The notes beneath the pieces were generated by a model. The model saw only the letters and a program-made list of their open reading frames with translations. It had not been told where the DNA came from and did not search any database. A program made the translations under genes and the position numbers. This document shows positions 42,971 to 54,766 of a stretch of DNA of 64,000 nucleotides, one piece after another; positions within the stretch are counted from its first letter, which is position 1; every line of letters begins with the position of its first letter. Origin of the DNA: Chloranthus sessilifolius (taxonomy: Eukaryota; Streptophyta; Magnoliopsida; Chloranthales; Chloranthaceae); the NCBI GenBank assembly GCA_021018995.1, contig CM037591.1, forward strand, positions 66,181,901 to 66,245,900. Direction: 5' to 3'.

Positions 42971-44123
42971 ATGTTATGTATGTATAAATATGTATACTTG
43001 ATAGGTACTTTAGAAGTGTACGGCAAGGAGAGTGACTTAGCTTATGAGGCGAGAGTGTTGATAGACCCAGGATCTACCCACTCATTTACTACTCCTCACT
43101 TTGTGAAGAAAATGAAGGTCAACCCGGAGACGTTGGATTTCATCTTAGCGGTATCTATCCCGACTGGGGAATTGGTCAGGGCCGAGCACTTGATTAGAAA
43201 GGAGTGCAGTGGTTACTTGGCATTTTTTAAGGAAGATAAGGAAGGGAAGAGCATTATCTCAAAGATCACAGTTGCACATGAATTTGAAGATGTGTTTTCA
43301 GAGGAATTACCAAGATTACCTCCAGATAGAGAGGTAGAGTTTGCTATCGACTTGGAACCTGGAACAAAGCCAGTCTTGTTTGTCAAGAAGAAAGATGGGT
43401 CAATGCGACTGTGCGTTGACTATCGCCAGTTAAACAAATCGACCATTAAGAATCGATATCCATTACCTAGGATTGATGAATTATTTGATCAACTACAAGG
43501 AGCGAGGTACTTTTCCAAGATCGATCTGAGATCTGGATACCATCAGTTGAGAGTCAAGGCAGAGGACATCCAGAAGACAGCATTCAAGACACGGTACGAA
43601 CACTACGAGTTCTTAGTGATGTCGTTTGGTTTAACAAATGCACCGACATCATTTATGGATTTGATGAATCGGGTGTTTAAACCATACCTGGACTCTTGTG
43701 TCGTAGTATTTGTCGATGACATCCTAATATACTCTAGGTCAAAGAAGGACCACGAAGAACATTTGAGAGTTGCTCTACAAACTCTACGTGAACACCAACT
43801 GTACGCCAAGCTCAGTAAGTGTGAGTTTTGGTTGGAGGAAGTTAGCTTTTTGGGACATGTCATCTCAAATGAAGGTGTCACAGTAGATCCGATGAAGATT
43901 GAGGTAGTGGTGAAATTGGAACAACCAAAGACGATGACCGACGTCCGTAGTTTCCTTGGTCTAGCTGGCTACAATCGACGTTTTGTAGAGGGATTTTCTA
44001 AAATATCGGGACCTCTTATGAGACTTACAAGGAAGGATGCAAGATTCAAGTGGAGTGAAGCGTGTAAAAAGAGTTTTCAAGAACTCAAGAAAAGACTCAC
44101 TTCAGTTTCAGTGTTAGCAATTT
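42971..44123 (+). pseudogene. pol: Protease and reverse transcriptase of element E, interrupted
   Basis: An open frame of 385 codons. The protease active site is [13 protein letters not shown] (Asp codon 43064-43066, D-P-G). Most of the protease and linker after residue 75 is deleted in frame, and the RT N-terminus has lost about 45 residues between LEPGTKPV and [13 protein letters not shown]. The rest of RT is intact, with [20 protein letters not shown] and FVDD (43709-43720). The frame stops at 44126 only because the solo LTR F begins at 44124. A strong start is not visible; translation as part of gag-pol is expected. Confidence 0.88.
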
Positions 44124-46459
44124 TGTGACAGCCCGGATTTCAGCACCCTGAAATCCGTGCCATCAGCACGACCCTCGAGGCCGTGCCCCATCAATCTGCA
44201 TGAAACATTGGTATAGCCCAGCACAATAAAGCATAAGAATTAAATTTAACTAAATCCCCATGCATTAATGATATATTATAATCAAAGCTATCAAGGAAGT
44301 TCTCATTCCATGCCAACGCATGGACAAAAGAATCGGCCCGAACCGTCGGTGATAAAACTAGTTCACCTCATATGGTTCGCTAAAAGAAATATCAGAGTGT
44401 GATTACATTTCTCTTAAAAAGGTTTGACATACCAAGCCGTACAAAATGCTCTCAAAAATCTCTCTCAAAGTACGCAGGGGGTCCTCTAGAAGAAGTCCTC
44501 AGGAGGAGGCTCCAAATCTTCTTCGGGCATGTAATCAAAATCCCCCTGATCGATGTCTCCCGAAGCCTCAACAACCGCAAGAAATGGACCTATGACGTAT
44601 AGTCTAAAGGGTGAGCTACATCCTAGCTCAATAGGGAAACCATACAATGAATATATAAGTCAAGTTCTCACATATATTCCATGATATTAACAGCAAGATG
44701 TAGTAATGAATTTTCTAGGAAAATAGTAATTTAAATGACCAAAAAGATGCATTCAATTGTTATCGTTACTTTATGTTTTACTTATTCTCAAACTGCTCAT
44801 AACTACACTGATTTGGCCTAGAGACTTAATTCCGTAACTTAAATATTTCTCAACTTTCTATAGAGTCGAGCGCCCGATGAAATACACTCCATCGTCGTCT
44901 AACTAGACAGTTTTCATATCATTTCTCATATATTAATGCTACCCATGTCCCTTTCTCATAGGTGACGGGGTCTATTCTCATATCAACATCCCTAGGATGT
45001 GCCACTGGTGTACGGATTGGCCGTCATACCGGTCACGGATATCCTGCCGAGTCAGTCGTGAGTATCCCTCCACGTCGGTGGGGTATTCTATTCAAACCTT
45101 AAATAATAAAAGTATCAAATGTGCACTACATATAGTTATTCATCGTGTGATTATGTTAATTATAGTATATTAGGCCTTATCAGTTCTCATTCACTTTTGC
45201 TTTACAATATCACATACATCCCTGGGATGTCCATTACATCATACAGATGCCTTTATCACTTTCTTATCCCCTGGGGATGTCATAATTTCACTGACTTGCT
45301 TTGTGTCACATATACACACATTCAAGGATTTACAATTTCTATGCATTATCGTTCATTTCTATATCACTATATACATGCTCTTAAAATTTAAATACATGTT
45401 CAAGGTGTTCCCTACCTCACGTGTTCAAATTCACAAAGCATCAAGGTCCACGCGACTCACCATGCTTGCATTTGCTCGTACCACCTATGGTACACCATAG
45501 CACAAGTAAGGCATCAATAAGGATGCATTAAAGAAGGTACAAGACTTTCAAAGAACCTCAAAGTCCAACAGAAACTATCCAAATCGATTGATCGATTTCC
45601 AAAATCGATCGATCGAAATCCTAAAATCGATTAATCGAACTTACAAAATCGATTGATCAATTTCTCAAATAGATCGATCGATTTTTCCCAGCTCATATTT
45701 TTCAGTCGCTAGAAGTGCTCAAATGATCAATCGATTTTAAATTGATTGATCGAATTTCTAAAATCGATTGATCGATTTTAAAATCGATCAATCGGTTTCG
45801 GGCCACTTTGCCCAACTAACTTCCAAGCCAAAATCGATCGATCGATTTAGAAATCGATCAATTGATTTGGTCAGAAATTCAGCCCTTCGCGGGCATTTCT
45901 TTCAGCCTTCACTCCTTTTCATTTTCCTTCATTTCTGCTCTTTATTTCATCATTTTAACCTCAATTAAATACACAACAACATGTTTATTTGAAATAAAAT
46001 GAGACTCACCTTGAATCAATCTCTTGATTGATTAAATGGTTGAGTTAACGACCTAGGGTTTCAACTTCGGCTTCAACGAGTTCCTTGCGCATCGAATTCG
46101 GCATTAAATGCTTGAATCTGTCTCAAATTTGGAACCCACACTACTTCCTTAGCATTCACTCCTTTGCTCTCTCTCTCTCTTCTTAACTCTCTTCACCAAC
46201 TAACCAAAGAGAAATTAATTCTCTTAACCTAGCATACCCTCTTAACTCTCTCTCCTGCTTGGTGTGAAGCACATACACCCAAGATAGGTGTATATGACCT
46301 TTAAAACAATTTCCTAACCCCATACTTAGGACCCATTCTTATCACATCTAATAGATCCTTTTTAAGTCCATTATTTGACTTTCACTTGGTTAAACCTATG
46401 ACCAATCTAGCACGCATCCCGAGGACACTATTCATTGCTTAAATTTTAGGGATGTTATA
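44124..46459 (-). repeat. Solo LTR F of the E family, inserted in E pol
   Basis: A 2336-bp LTR running on the minus strand from TATAACATCCC (46459; the TG terminus is mutated to TA) to GGGCTGTCACA (44124). Flanks AATTT (44119-44123) and AATTC (46460-46464) are a target duplication with one change. Insert plus duplication is 2341 bp, leaving remainder 1 on division by 3, which equals the frame change between the two halves of pol. No internal element sequence is present, so it is a solo LTR from recombination. Confidence 0.92.
45575..45875. repeat. E-type ATCGATTGATCGATTT motif array in solo LTR F
   Basis: About twelve copies of a near-palindromic motif (AAATCGATTGATCGATTT, AAATCGATCGATCG) with 5-30 bp spacers. 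It corresponds in position to 51505-51800 of the E 3' LTR. Confidence 0.85.
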
Positions 46460-48122
46460 AATTCTTTCAGGCAGTGGAGGGTTCATGGTATATAGTGATG
46501 CTTCGCATAATACTTTGGGCTACGTGCTCAACCAACACAAGAAGGTGATAGCTTATGGGTCAAGATAGCTGAAAGATCATGAGAAGAACTATCTGACACA
46601 TGACCTGGAACTAGCAACGGTCATATTTGCATTAAAGATTTGGAGACATTATTTATATGGTGAGGCCTTTGAGATCTTCATCGACCATAAGAGCCTCAGA
46701 TACCTGTTTACACAGAAAGAGTTGAATATGAGGCAGTGCATATGGATGGAGTTTCTCAAAGACTATGATTGCTCCATACAGTATCATTCAGGCAAGGCTA
46801 ATGTGGTAGTCAATGCCTTGAGTCGGAAGGGTTCAGCTCAGTTGTCTAATCTGATTATAGGAATGCACAGATAGAAATTATTTGAAGATCTGTCATTATA
46901 TGATGCAAATATTACGGTACAATCTACTAGAGCTTTCTTGGCTAATATATCAGTGAGACCGATGATCTTTGAGCATATTCATGAGCTACAGATGAAAGAC
47001 CTAGAGTTAACCAATATTCGCCAAGATGTGATTGAAGGCATCAAACCAGAGTTCTCAGTGAAAGAGGATGGTTCCTTACTATTCAAGGATCGTCTTTATA
47101 TTCCAGATGATACCGATCTACGGCAAACTATCCTTGATGAAGCTCACAAGTCAAAATATGCTATCCACCCTGGTAGCACCAAAATGTATCAAGACTTGAA
47201 AAAGAATTACTAGTGGAGAGGTTTGAAGCAAGACGTGGCCAAGTACGTGCCACGGTATTTGACATGTCAACAGGTGAAAGTCGATCATAGATATCCTGCT
47301 GGATTATTGCAACCTCTACCTATACCAGAGTGGAAGTGGGAATCAATCTCCATGGACTTCATTGTTGGGTTATTGCGTACAATAAAGAGATACAATACCA
47401 TTTGGGTAGTCATGGATCGATTAACCAAGTCAACCCACTTCTTGCCTTATAATACAATGTACATAGCAGGAAGACTCGCGGAGTTGTATATGAAGGAGAT
47501 CATGTGATTGCACGGGATTCCTAGTAGCATTGTCTCTGATCGTGACCCATTATACACGTCAAAGTTTTGGAAGAAGTTTCAGGAAGGCATGGGTACGCGA
47601 TTGGATTTTAGTTCGGCTTTCCATTCGCAGACCGATGGGCAAACAGAGCGGGTAAATCAACTGATAGAAGACATGTTCAAAGCGTGTATGCTTGAACTAC
47701 AAGGATCATGGGATCAACACCTACCGTTGATCAAATTTGCATACAACAATACCTTCCAAACAAGCATTAGGATGGAACCGTACGAATCTCTCTATGAAAG
47801 GCAATGTAGATCGCCTATCAATTGGGAAGAAACCAACGAAAAGTTTGTTTTGGGGCTGAAGTTGCTTGAAGATAATGCCATAGTCATTCGTATGATCAGA
47901 GAGAGACTTAAGTCGGCTCAGAGCAGACAGAAAAGCTATGCCGATATCAAGAGAACAAGTGTGGACTACACCATGAGCGAGCGTATATTTGTGAAGGTAT
48001 CACCTATGAAAGGCGTTATAAGATTTGGAAAGAGAGGCAAGTTGAGTCCCCATTACCTTGGACCCTTTGAGGTTTTGGGTCGTGTAGGCGAGGTCGCATA
48101 TCACGTTAGATTACCACCATGA
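46460..48122 (+). pseudogene. pol: RNase H and integrase of element E
   Basis: Continues RT after the solo LTR. RNase H (46470-46860) has VYSDASHNTLG and [11 protein letters not shown]; it carries stops at 46566 (TAG, also in C) and 46872. The integrase zinc region (HKSKYAIHPGSTKM, CQQ) spans 47140-47280. Its core has acidic residues at 47415 (VMDRLTK), 47538 (VSDRDPLYTS) and 47646 (GQTERVNQ), spaced D-x40-D-x35-E as usual for chromoviruses. Stops at 47211 and 47505 (TGA, the codon that is TAG in C). A frameshift at 48121 separates the chromodomain. Confidence 0.9.
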
Positions 48123-48393
48123 GGTCGCATAAAGACGTCTTTCACGTCTCTATGCTCAGAAAATATGTGAATGACCCTTCCCATATCTTGGGAGGTCAAC
48201 CGTTAGAAATGCACGAAGATATGATCATGATCGAGAAACTGGCTAAGATATTGGATAGAAATGAGCAAGTGTTGCGCACGAAAGTGATTCCTTTAGTGCT
48301 TGTTTGATGGAAGAATCATCTAGCCAAAGGAGCTACGTGGGAACGAGAGGCGGATGTGAGAGAGCAGTATCCAGACTTGTTTGCGGAGAGTTG
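48119..48393 (+). pseudogene. pol: Integrase C-terminus and chromodomain of element E
   Basis: FHVSMLRKYVNDPSHILGG, then a chromodomain with LDRNEQVLRTKVIPLVLV, WKNH and ATWEREADVREQYPDLF. A TGA at 48305-48307 interrupts it. Chromodomains of chromoviral integrases are thought to guide insertion to chromatin marks. The matching region of C is 9065-9469. Confidence 0.85.
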
Positions 48394-48659
48394 AGAGCCT
48401 AATTGTATCATCACACGTATGTTGTAGGTTTAAACCGTTTATGTAAGCAAAAGTTGAGCATTTATGCCAACTTATCCAAGGAATGAAATGAACGAATGTG
48501 GATTGTAAATGTACCGTTGATCGATTAAAATGCATGGCTTGATAGTAATTGCGTCATGAAAAAAGAATGATTAACATATACTCCTACAAGCCATGGAAAA
48601 ATGATAAAATGACAAAAAGAAGTGAAGGAAAATAAAATGCAAAAAAAAAAAAATTGAAA

Positions 48660-48850
48660 AATCTGTCAAAACCGACTAATCGATTTCTAAATCAATTAAT
48701 CGATTTTGGATTTCAATTGATCGATTTCGTTCGATTGAACGACTGGCACATGCCAGTGAGATGGAAAACCTGAAAATTTAATAACAGTGAATTTCGATTA
48801 ATCGAGTTAAATTTGATTAATCAATTTTGAAAATTGATCAATCGATTTTT
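48660..48850. repeat. E-type motif array upstream of the extra ORF
   Basis: About eight copies of ATCGATT(G/A)ATCGATTT-like motifs, using the same variant as the E and F LTRs and not that of C. It occupies the same place as 8330-8745 in C. 48394-48659 shows nothing recognisable apart from an A-rich tract. Confidence 0.8.
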
Positions 48851-48851
48851 G

Positions 48852-48860
48852 CCTATATAA
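48852..48860 (+). promoter_or_regulatory. Candidate internal TATA box for the extra ORF
   Basis: CCTATATAAG directly after the motif array and about 245 bases upstream of the extra ORF start (49102). Together with the parallel layout in C it suggests the extra ORF has its own promoter. Not tested. Confidence 0.4.
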
Positions 48861-49101
48861 GCCAGTTTTGGGATTTTTTTCCCATTTTGAAATTCAAGTT
48901 GTTTCTTTTCTTTTGGGCGCCATTTCTTCTTCCTCCTTTGGCTAGCAAACCGTAAGGGTTTAGGGACTTCAGGGGATCTCATTCGAATCAGGTCACACCC
49001 ATTCGGATCAAACGCGCACGGTAAACCCTAGTTTTTCATTTTTCGTTTCAATTTGAATCACAGCCCTAGGTTTTTGAATTTTCTTGATTTTAAAACCTAA
49101 A

Positions 49102-50562
49102 ATGCCGCTCAAGACTTGGTTAGCTTCGAAGCAAGCTACTTCCAAGCTACTAGTACAGCATAAGAATGCTACGCCACCACCGCCATCACCTTCACCTTCA
49201 TCATCACCATCATCATCATCAGCTTCATCATACTCGACGGACGCGTCATCACGCGAATCGTCACCCCCACCACCACCACCCGAACATTTGTCCCAACCAA
49301 ACAAGTGGTGGGCTGCAAAGGAGTTTGAAAATGAATACATTATCAATGAAGCTTTGTTTACCGATCCCGACGTCGAGGGTGAAACCAAATGGGCCCGACA
49401 ATACCTCGTTAATGCGGGCCTCGAAAACCTTTTGAAATCGTTACACGATTACTACTACCCTAGACTCGTTAGGTTGTTCTATCAGAACTTAAACAAGGGT
49501 CGAGTGACTGACACCGTTATGATCGAGATCGATGGTCGTAACTACCTAATTACCCTACGCCATGTCCATGAGTCTTTAGAGTGTTATCTCACACGCGTGC
49601 CCGAGACCAACCTTTTTCCTCCCGTCCCACAACCCGTGGATTATGAAGAAATAAGAACCGAAATGACGAGGGGAAACAAGGGATCAGGGGGATCCATATG
49701 GAGGGTTGACTTACCCCCTTATATGTGGATGCTTGATTCAATAATCAAGTGTAATCTATACCCCATGCGCCACGACACTGAACGGGTAGAGTTGGTCCAA
49801 CAGGCCTTATACGCGGCATACCGCGGCCGTTGGTTCGACACTACCAAATTGGTCATTGATTTATATAAAAGGGAAAATGATGAAGGGCCCTTTGAGACCC
49901 AAGGAGCGTATGCCTTACGCTTGACTTATCTCAAGTATGTTGGAGTGCTACTCTACTGCCCCAGAGTATGCTATTTCTCCTGCCAAGCAAAAGGCCACCA
50001 ACCACGTGAAACATTATTCCATAGCTACGTGGGGCCACAACTATAGGCTGTTAAAGAAGGCTTTGCCAGTTGAGGGGCCAGCACCTGCCCAGGTTGGCGA
50101 TGCACCACCACAGCAGGACCCACCAACAGAGGGGGAGCAGCCTGTATACCACCGTAGGACAACGCAGTGGGGGAGCAGCCTCATGACCCGGTACCACCTG
50201 AGGAGCATCCTTCAGTTCCACCTACTGCTCCTGCACAATCCACTCCTACTTCTTATGCATGAGGTCACCGGAGGCGGGTATCTCAGACCCCCGTGCCTAG
50301 TACCATTGATGATGTTCTCGCTCTCATGGCGAAGAATAATCGCCAGATGCTGAAACACCATCGGCGTATGGAGGAGACTAGCACCCGGATGGACCACAGG
50401 CCGGATTTTCACAAGGCACTGCTCCATCAGACCATGCAATTCATGTACCCCACCGATTACCAGCAACGCATCGCAGCAGCTCGGACATGGGCATCTGATG
50501 CATCGAGTTCTGGTACTTGCGAGTAGGACGAGGCGGACCAGCCCGGGGATGGGACTGCGTGA
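49102..50562 (+). pseudogene. Extra ORF of element E (plant transposon-protein-like)
   Basis: About 480 codons between pol and the 3' LTR, in sense orientation. ATG at 49102 (MPLKTWLASK); a Pro/Ser-rich N-terminus (residues 25-65), then NKWWAAKEFENEY, YYYPRLVRLFYQNL, IDGRNYLITLRHVHESLECY, VDLPPYMWMLDSIIKCNLYP and RGRWFDTTKLVIDLYKR. The frame is open to 50046; two frameshifts (about 49950 and 50170) lead to the conserved C-terminus FMYPTDYQQRIAA (near 50440), a TAG at 50524, and the natural stop near 50560. Homologous throughout to 6702-8026 of C although the two elements are well diverged. No transmembrane or envelope-like segment is visible. Function unknown; the middle resembles the plant transposon-protein domain pattern. 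Confidence 0.78.
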
Positions 50563-50884
50563 TTGTTAGCTTGTGGCAATTCTTTTTGGCATTGTAATTA
50601 CTTTTTGGTCTTGTATTTATTTTGAAAATCTTATGTATGGAATTATCTAGCATGGATGCCATTTCTTTTAAGTTATACTTGTTTTGGGCGCGGGTAATCG
50701 TTGTATGAAATGCAAATCCAATCTTAATTAGTAAATTGCTTTGACTTGTGCTTATTTACTCCAAATCGTTACAAATATAATTAGTCTTCATGCAGGAAGT
50801 GTGGTGTTTGCTATTGAATGGAACTACATATATCTGTGTGTATGGGTCTTCCAACGGGAAGCCTTTGGGTATATTTTCGAGGAT

Positions 50885-50908
50885 GAAAATTCCTAAGGTG
50901 GGGAGAAT
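50885..50908 (+). promoter_or_regulatory. Polypurine tract of element E
   Basis: TGAAAATTCCTAAGGTGGGGAGAA directly before TGTAACATCTC; the purine run AAGGTGGGGAGAA primes plus-strand synthesis. The context is shared with C. Confidence 0.75.
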
Positions 50909-53110
50909 GTAACATCTCTAAAATTTTAGCTTTGAACAGTGTTCTCGGGATGCGTGCCCGACTGGTCGTAGGTTTGACCAAGTGAAAGTCAACACGATGA
51001 CTATGGTTAAAGTAGCCTTGATGTGAACGAACACGTGTGTATAGTGTTAGAGCTAATTTAGAGATCATATACACCTATCTTTGGTATATGTGCTTTACAC
51101 CAAAGCAAGAGATGAGTTAAAGGAGACAAATGACTTAAGAGAGTTACTTCTTTTTAATTTAGGTTGGTGTAGAGATTTATAAAGAGAGAGAGAGAGAGAG
51201 TAAGAGGGAGTAAATGCAAGGAAGTTAGTGTAGATTTCGAATTGAAGACAGGCTTGAGCAATTACTCCTGAGACGACGCATGGGAGTTCGTTGGAATCGG
51301 AGCTAAGAGCCCTAGCCTTTGACCCAACCGTTGAATCAATCAAGAGATTGATTTGAGGTGAGTTTTGTTTGATTTTAATGTATATTTTGTTGTGCATTAG
51401 TTCTAGGATTAATGGGTTAAATGTTGAATTAAAAATATAAAAAAAAGGAAAATAGAAATAGGAGAAAACTAGAAGAAATGCCCGCAAAGGGCTGAGTTTC
51501 TGACAAAATTGATTAATCGATTTGGAAAATTGATTAATCAATTTTGACTTAGAAGTGAGCTGGGCAAAAATGCCCGTAAATCGATCAATCGATTTTTGGA
51601 TTTTGATTAATCGATTTAAAATCGATTAATCGTCTGTGCACTCCCAGTGGCTGAAAAATCATGAGCATGGGAAAACCGATTGATCGATTTGAAAATTGAT
51701 CAATCGATTTTAGAATTTCGATTAATCAATTTGGGATCGATTAATCAATTTTGGGAATTCAATTAATCAATTTTGAGGATCGATTAATTGATTTGGATAG
51801 TTTCTGTTGACTTTCATTTTAGACTTTAGGGTTTTAGGAGGGTCTTGTACCTTCTTTTATACATCTTTCTTAATGTTTTGCTTATGCTATGATATAACTT
51901 AGGTCATGCAAGTGAGTGCGAGCATGGGAACCGCCTTGAACCTTAACACTTGAGAATTAACACACGTGAGGTAGGGAATGCATTGAACATGTACTTTAAT
52001 TGCAAGAGCATGTATGTAATGATATAGAAATGAATAAATATGAAACTTAAATGTGGGTGTGTGAACAGTAAGGAAATTGAGTTATAAATGAATATGTGAC
52101 GTCCCCAGGGGATGTGAATGTGATAAGGGCATCTGTTTGATGCATTGAGCTGGTTACATCCTAGGGATGTATGTGAAAATGTAAAGCAAAGGGAATGAGA
52201 ATTGATAAGGCCTAATATACTATAATTAGCACAATCACACGGTGAATAATTATATGTAGTACACTTTTGATTTAAGGTTTGGAGAATACCCCACCGATAT
52301 GACGGGATACCCATGACTGACTCGACAGAATATTCGTGACCAGTACGGCGGCCAATCCGTACACCAGTTGGACATCCCAAGGATGTATGTTGAGAATTAA
52401 ACCCTGTCGCCTATGAGGAAGGGACCTGGGTAGTATTGAATAAATGAAAAAGGAAATGAAAATGGTCTGATTAGACAACGATGGAGGGTATTCCATCGGG
52501 CGCTCGATGCTATAGTAAATCAAGGAATATTTAAGTTATGATTTAAGTCTTTAGGCCACATCATTATCTTATATGATCAAGTTGAGAATAAATAAACACA
52601 TGTAAAGTAACAGTTACGTTTAGTGCATCTTTTCAGTCATTTAAATTATTTTTCAGCTATTTCATTAATACATCATGCTACTAAATATCATGGAATATAT
52701 GTGAGAGATTAACTTATATGTTCATTCAGTTGTTTCCCTATTGAGATATGATGTAGCTCACCCTTTAGACTATATGTCACAGGTCCTGTGCTTGCGGTTG
52801 CTACTACTTCGGGAGGCGTGGATCCGAAGGATTCGGATTACATACCTGGGGATAATTTGGAGCCCCCTCCTGAGAACTTCTTTTAGAGGATCCCTGTGTA
52901 CTTTGATTTAGTTTTTGAGAGAGTACTGTACGGCTTGGTATGTCAAGCCCTATTTTTGAGAAAATGTAATTAAATGATGATATATTCTTTTGGCGAACCA
53001 TCCAGGGTGACTGTGTGTTGTCACTGATGGTTCAGGTGGGTTCTTTTGCTCATTCATTGGCATGAGACTAGAACCATCTTTTGGGTTACTTATTTTGATT
53101 ATTATATGTA
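50909..53110 (+). repeat. 3' LTR of element E, cut by element D
   Basis: Starts TGTAACATCTC. It includes a TTTATAAAG box (51176-51184) followed by a GA microsatellite, a motif array (51505-51800) and ATCC(C)-type palindromes near 52110, 52158 and 52373. Homology to the 5' LTR ends at about 53106, where the D LTR begins; the last 200 bases lie beyond D, outside the window. Confidence 0.9.
51505..51800. repeat. E-type motif array in the E 3' LTR
   Basis: About thirteen copies of (A/T)CGATTAATCGATTT, ATCGATCAATCGATTT and decayed forms. It lies about 330 bp downstream of the LTR TATA-like box and contains the spacer word CCAGTGG. Confidence 0.85.
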
Positions 53111-54721
53111 TGTACAACCGTGGGATTCATGGCTATCCCATCACGACGATGCGGTCGCTTGCAATAAAATATAGAGAGTCGCCACCCGGAGCTTTTGGTG
53201 TCCCGAGATACCTATATCATTTTTATGAGCACCGAAGTGCTAAAAATATGACTCTGAATCTGGTCCACACCAAAGGCTCTTGGGTAGGGGCTTCAGTTAT
53301 CGATCGGGAAGGTATTAGGCACTCGATCAACCCGCTTAATGCGGTCTCTACTAATGGCCAAAACAAAAATAAATTAAAAGAAAAGAAAATAGCTTCCTCT
53401 TGCCCAAATGGGCCTTAAATCCTATTTGTGCCCTTCCGTTCCTACCGAAAATTTGGCGGCATAACGACACAAATGGGAGGACCGAGGAACTATAGTAGAA
53501 AGGGGAGAGCCAGAGCCCTCGGGCCCTTGTAGCACCATAGAGGTGCCTTGCTTGGCTTGCTTTGATGTACTTTTGAAGGCTTGTATGGTATGGAATGGGG
53601 TTCTAACTCCAGAGGCTTGAAGCTAAGAGGTAGAGAAGGAAGGCTAAGGGATCACACACACCTAACCTAAAGGCTTTTCATGAAAGGCAAGGGTGGGGAA
53701 GAGGTTTTTGAATTATGATTTTTGTATGAGAAGTGTGCACCAAAGGGAGAAAGATCTTCTCACTTTAAGCTCTTTCTCTCTTAGGTAAAAATTCTCAACC
53801 CTTAAAACCAAGGGGTGGGGGGCTCTATTTATAGCAAATGGGTGGATTAGGAAACCACTTAAGAGCTAAATGGGTTTAACAATTAGGTAATCTCACATCT
53901 AAGGATTCCTAGGGTTTTTAGAGCCTTGAGATGTGTGAGAAGGTCCTCCAGTGGTGGATGATGGGGTGAGGCCTTAAGTCACTTGAAGGGTTACAAATAG
54001 GTGTTAAAAGGGTGCAACAAAGTTATCAAAACACACCCTAAAGGTCAAGGTAGTCAATAAGTCAAACCCTAATCATGATTTTTGGGGCAAAATCTAAAGA
54101 TTACTGTTCATATGTCTGGCGGATCTACCAGGCAACTAATAGTTGCGCCAGGCAAATGTACAGTAAAACAGTTCTGTACAGTAGCCTGAAAGTTGGCTTC
54201 ATGAGGGGTGGGGGGACCCATTTATACCTGGCACAATTATTAGTTGCGCCAGGCCATTTCTGGGAGAAAAAGGCCTAGCACAACTAATAGTCGCGCCAGG
54301 AAAATTCTGGGGGAAAATGGGTTGACGCAACTATTAGTTGCACCAGGCAAAAATTCCTCCAAAATAGCCTAATTTTCAAATGATCATAACGTTTTATATA
54401 TAACTCCGATTGAGGTGATTTTTTACTTGTTGGAAAGCTAGAGAAGTCCTCTTTCCAATTATATATAATTTAGCTCTTGAAGAGATTTGTATAAATTTTG
54501 GCACTCCTCTTTCCAACCACTACTCAGGAGGGTTTAACACTGGTCCAAGAAAGGGTTCTAATGAGTTTGAGGCGGTTAGGGTTGATTCCTAAGGATTTAA
54601 GAAGGTTCCTAAGGGTTTGGAAAGGTTCCTAAGGGTTTCATACATGACATCAAAAGTTTGGAAGTGCACGTCTCTTGAAATGTGTTCCAATCAGGCCTTG
54701 GGCCAAATTTGGGTGTCTACA
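53111..54721 (-). repeat. 3' LTR of element D
   Basis: A 1611-bp LTR, minus-strand start TGTAGACACCC at 54721 and end CCCACGGTTGTACA at 53111. TATAAATA box on the minus strand at 53833-53826. Palindromes at about 54115-54152 (rearranged), 54227-54253, 54274-54300 and 54321-54347. Confidence 0.93.
54115..54347. repeat. 27-bp palindromes in the D LTR
   Basis: Three full copies and one disturbed copy (CTGGCGGATCTACCAGGCAACTAATAGTTGCGCCAGG), whose left arm is replaced by a shorter duplicated CCAGGCAAC. Several copies have mismatched arms, unlike the perfect copies in B. Confidence 0.85.
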
Positions 54722-54766
54722 GATGCTCCTCTTTGGTATCCGATCACTAATGATCGAATGCCAAAG
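54722..54766 (-). promoter_or_regulatory. Polypurine tract of D within a hairpin
   Basis: On the plus strand CTTTGGTATCCGATCACT (54731-54748) pairs with AATGATCGAATGCCAAAG (54749-54766) at 15 positions plus one wobble. The purine tract is on the minus strand next to the LTR. Some bases differ from B while the pairing is kept. Confidence 0.7.

Larger units (their letters stand above)
40013..53110 (+). mobile_element. Element E: chromodomain Ty3/gypsy retrotransposon with extra ORF
   Basis: Plus-strand relative of C. Order: 5'-truncated 5' LTR (40013-41350), PBS, gag, protease-RT, solo LTR F inserted in pol, RNase H-integrase-chromodomain, motif array, extra ORF, PPT, 3' LTR (50909-53110) cut by element D. 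The zinc knuckles and a protease remnant that C lacks are present here. Confidence 0.92.

Noticed and set aside
45575..45875. ATCGAT motif arrays as a satellite or telomere-like tract
   Set aside because: Copies are short, degenerate and irregularly spaced, and each array sits at a fixed place in a retroelement.
49166..49435. His-rich frame over the start of the extra ORF of E
   Set aside because: Out-of-frame reading of a Pro/Ser codon tract; the true frame is conserved with C.
49102..50562. Extra ORF as a retroviral envelope-like gene
   Set aside because: No signal peptide or transmembrane segment; the motifs resemble the plant transposon-protein type instead.
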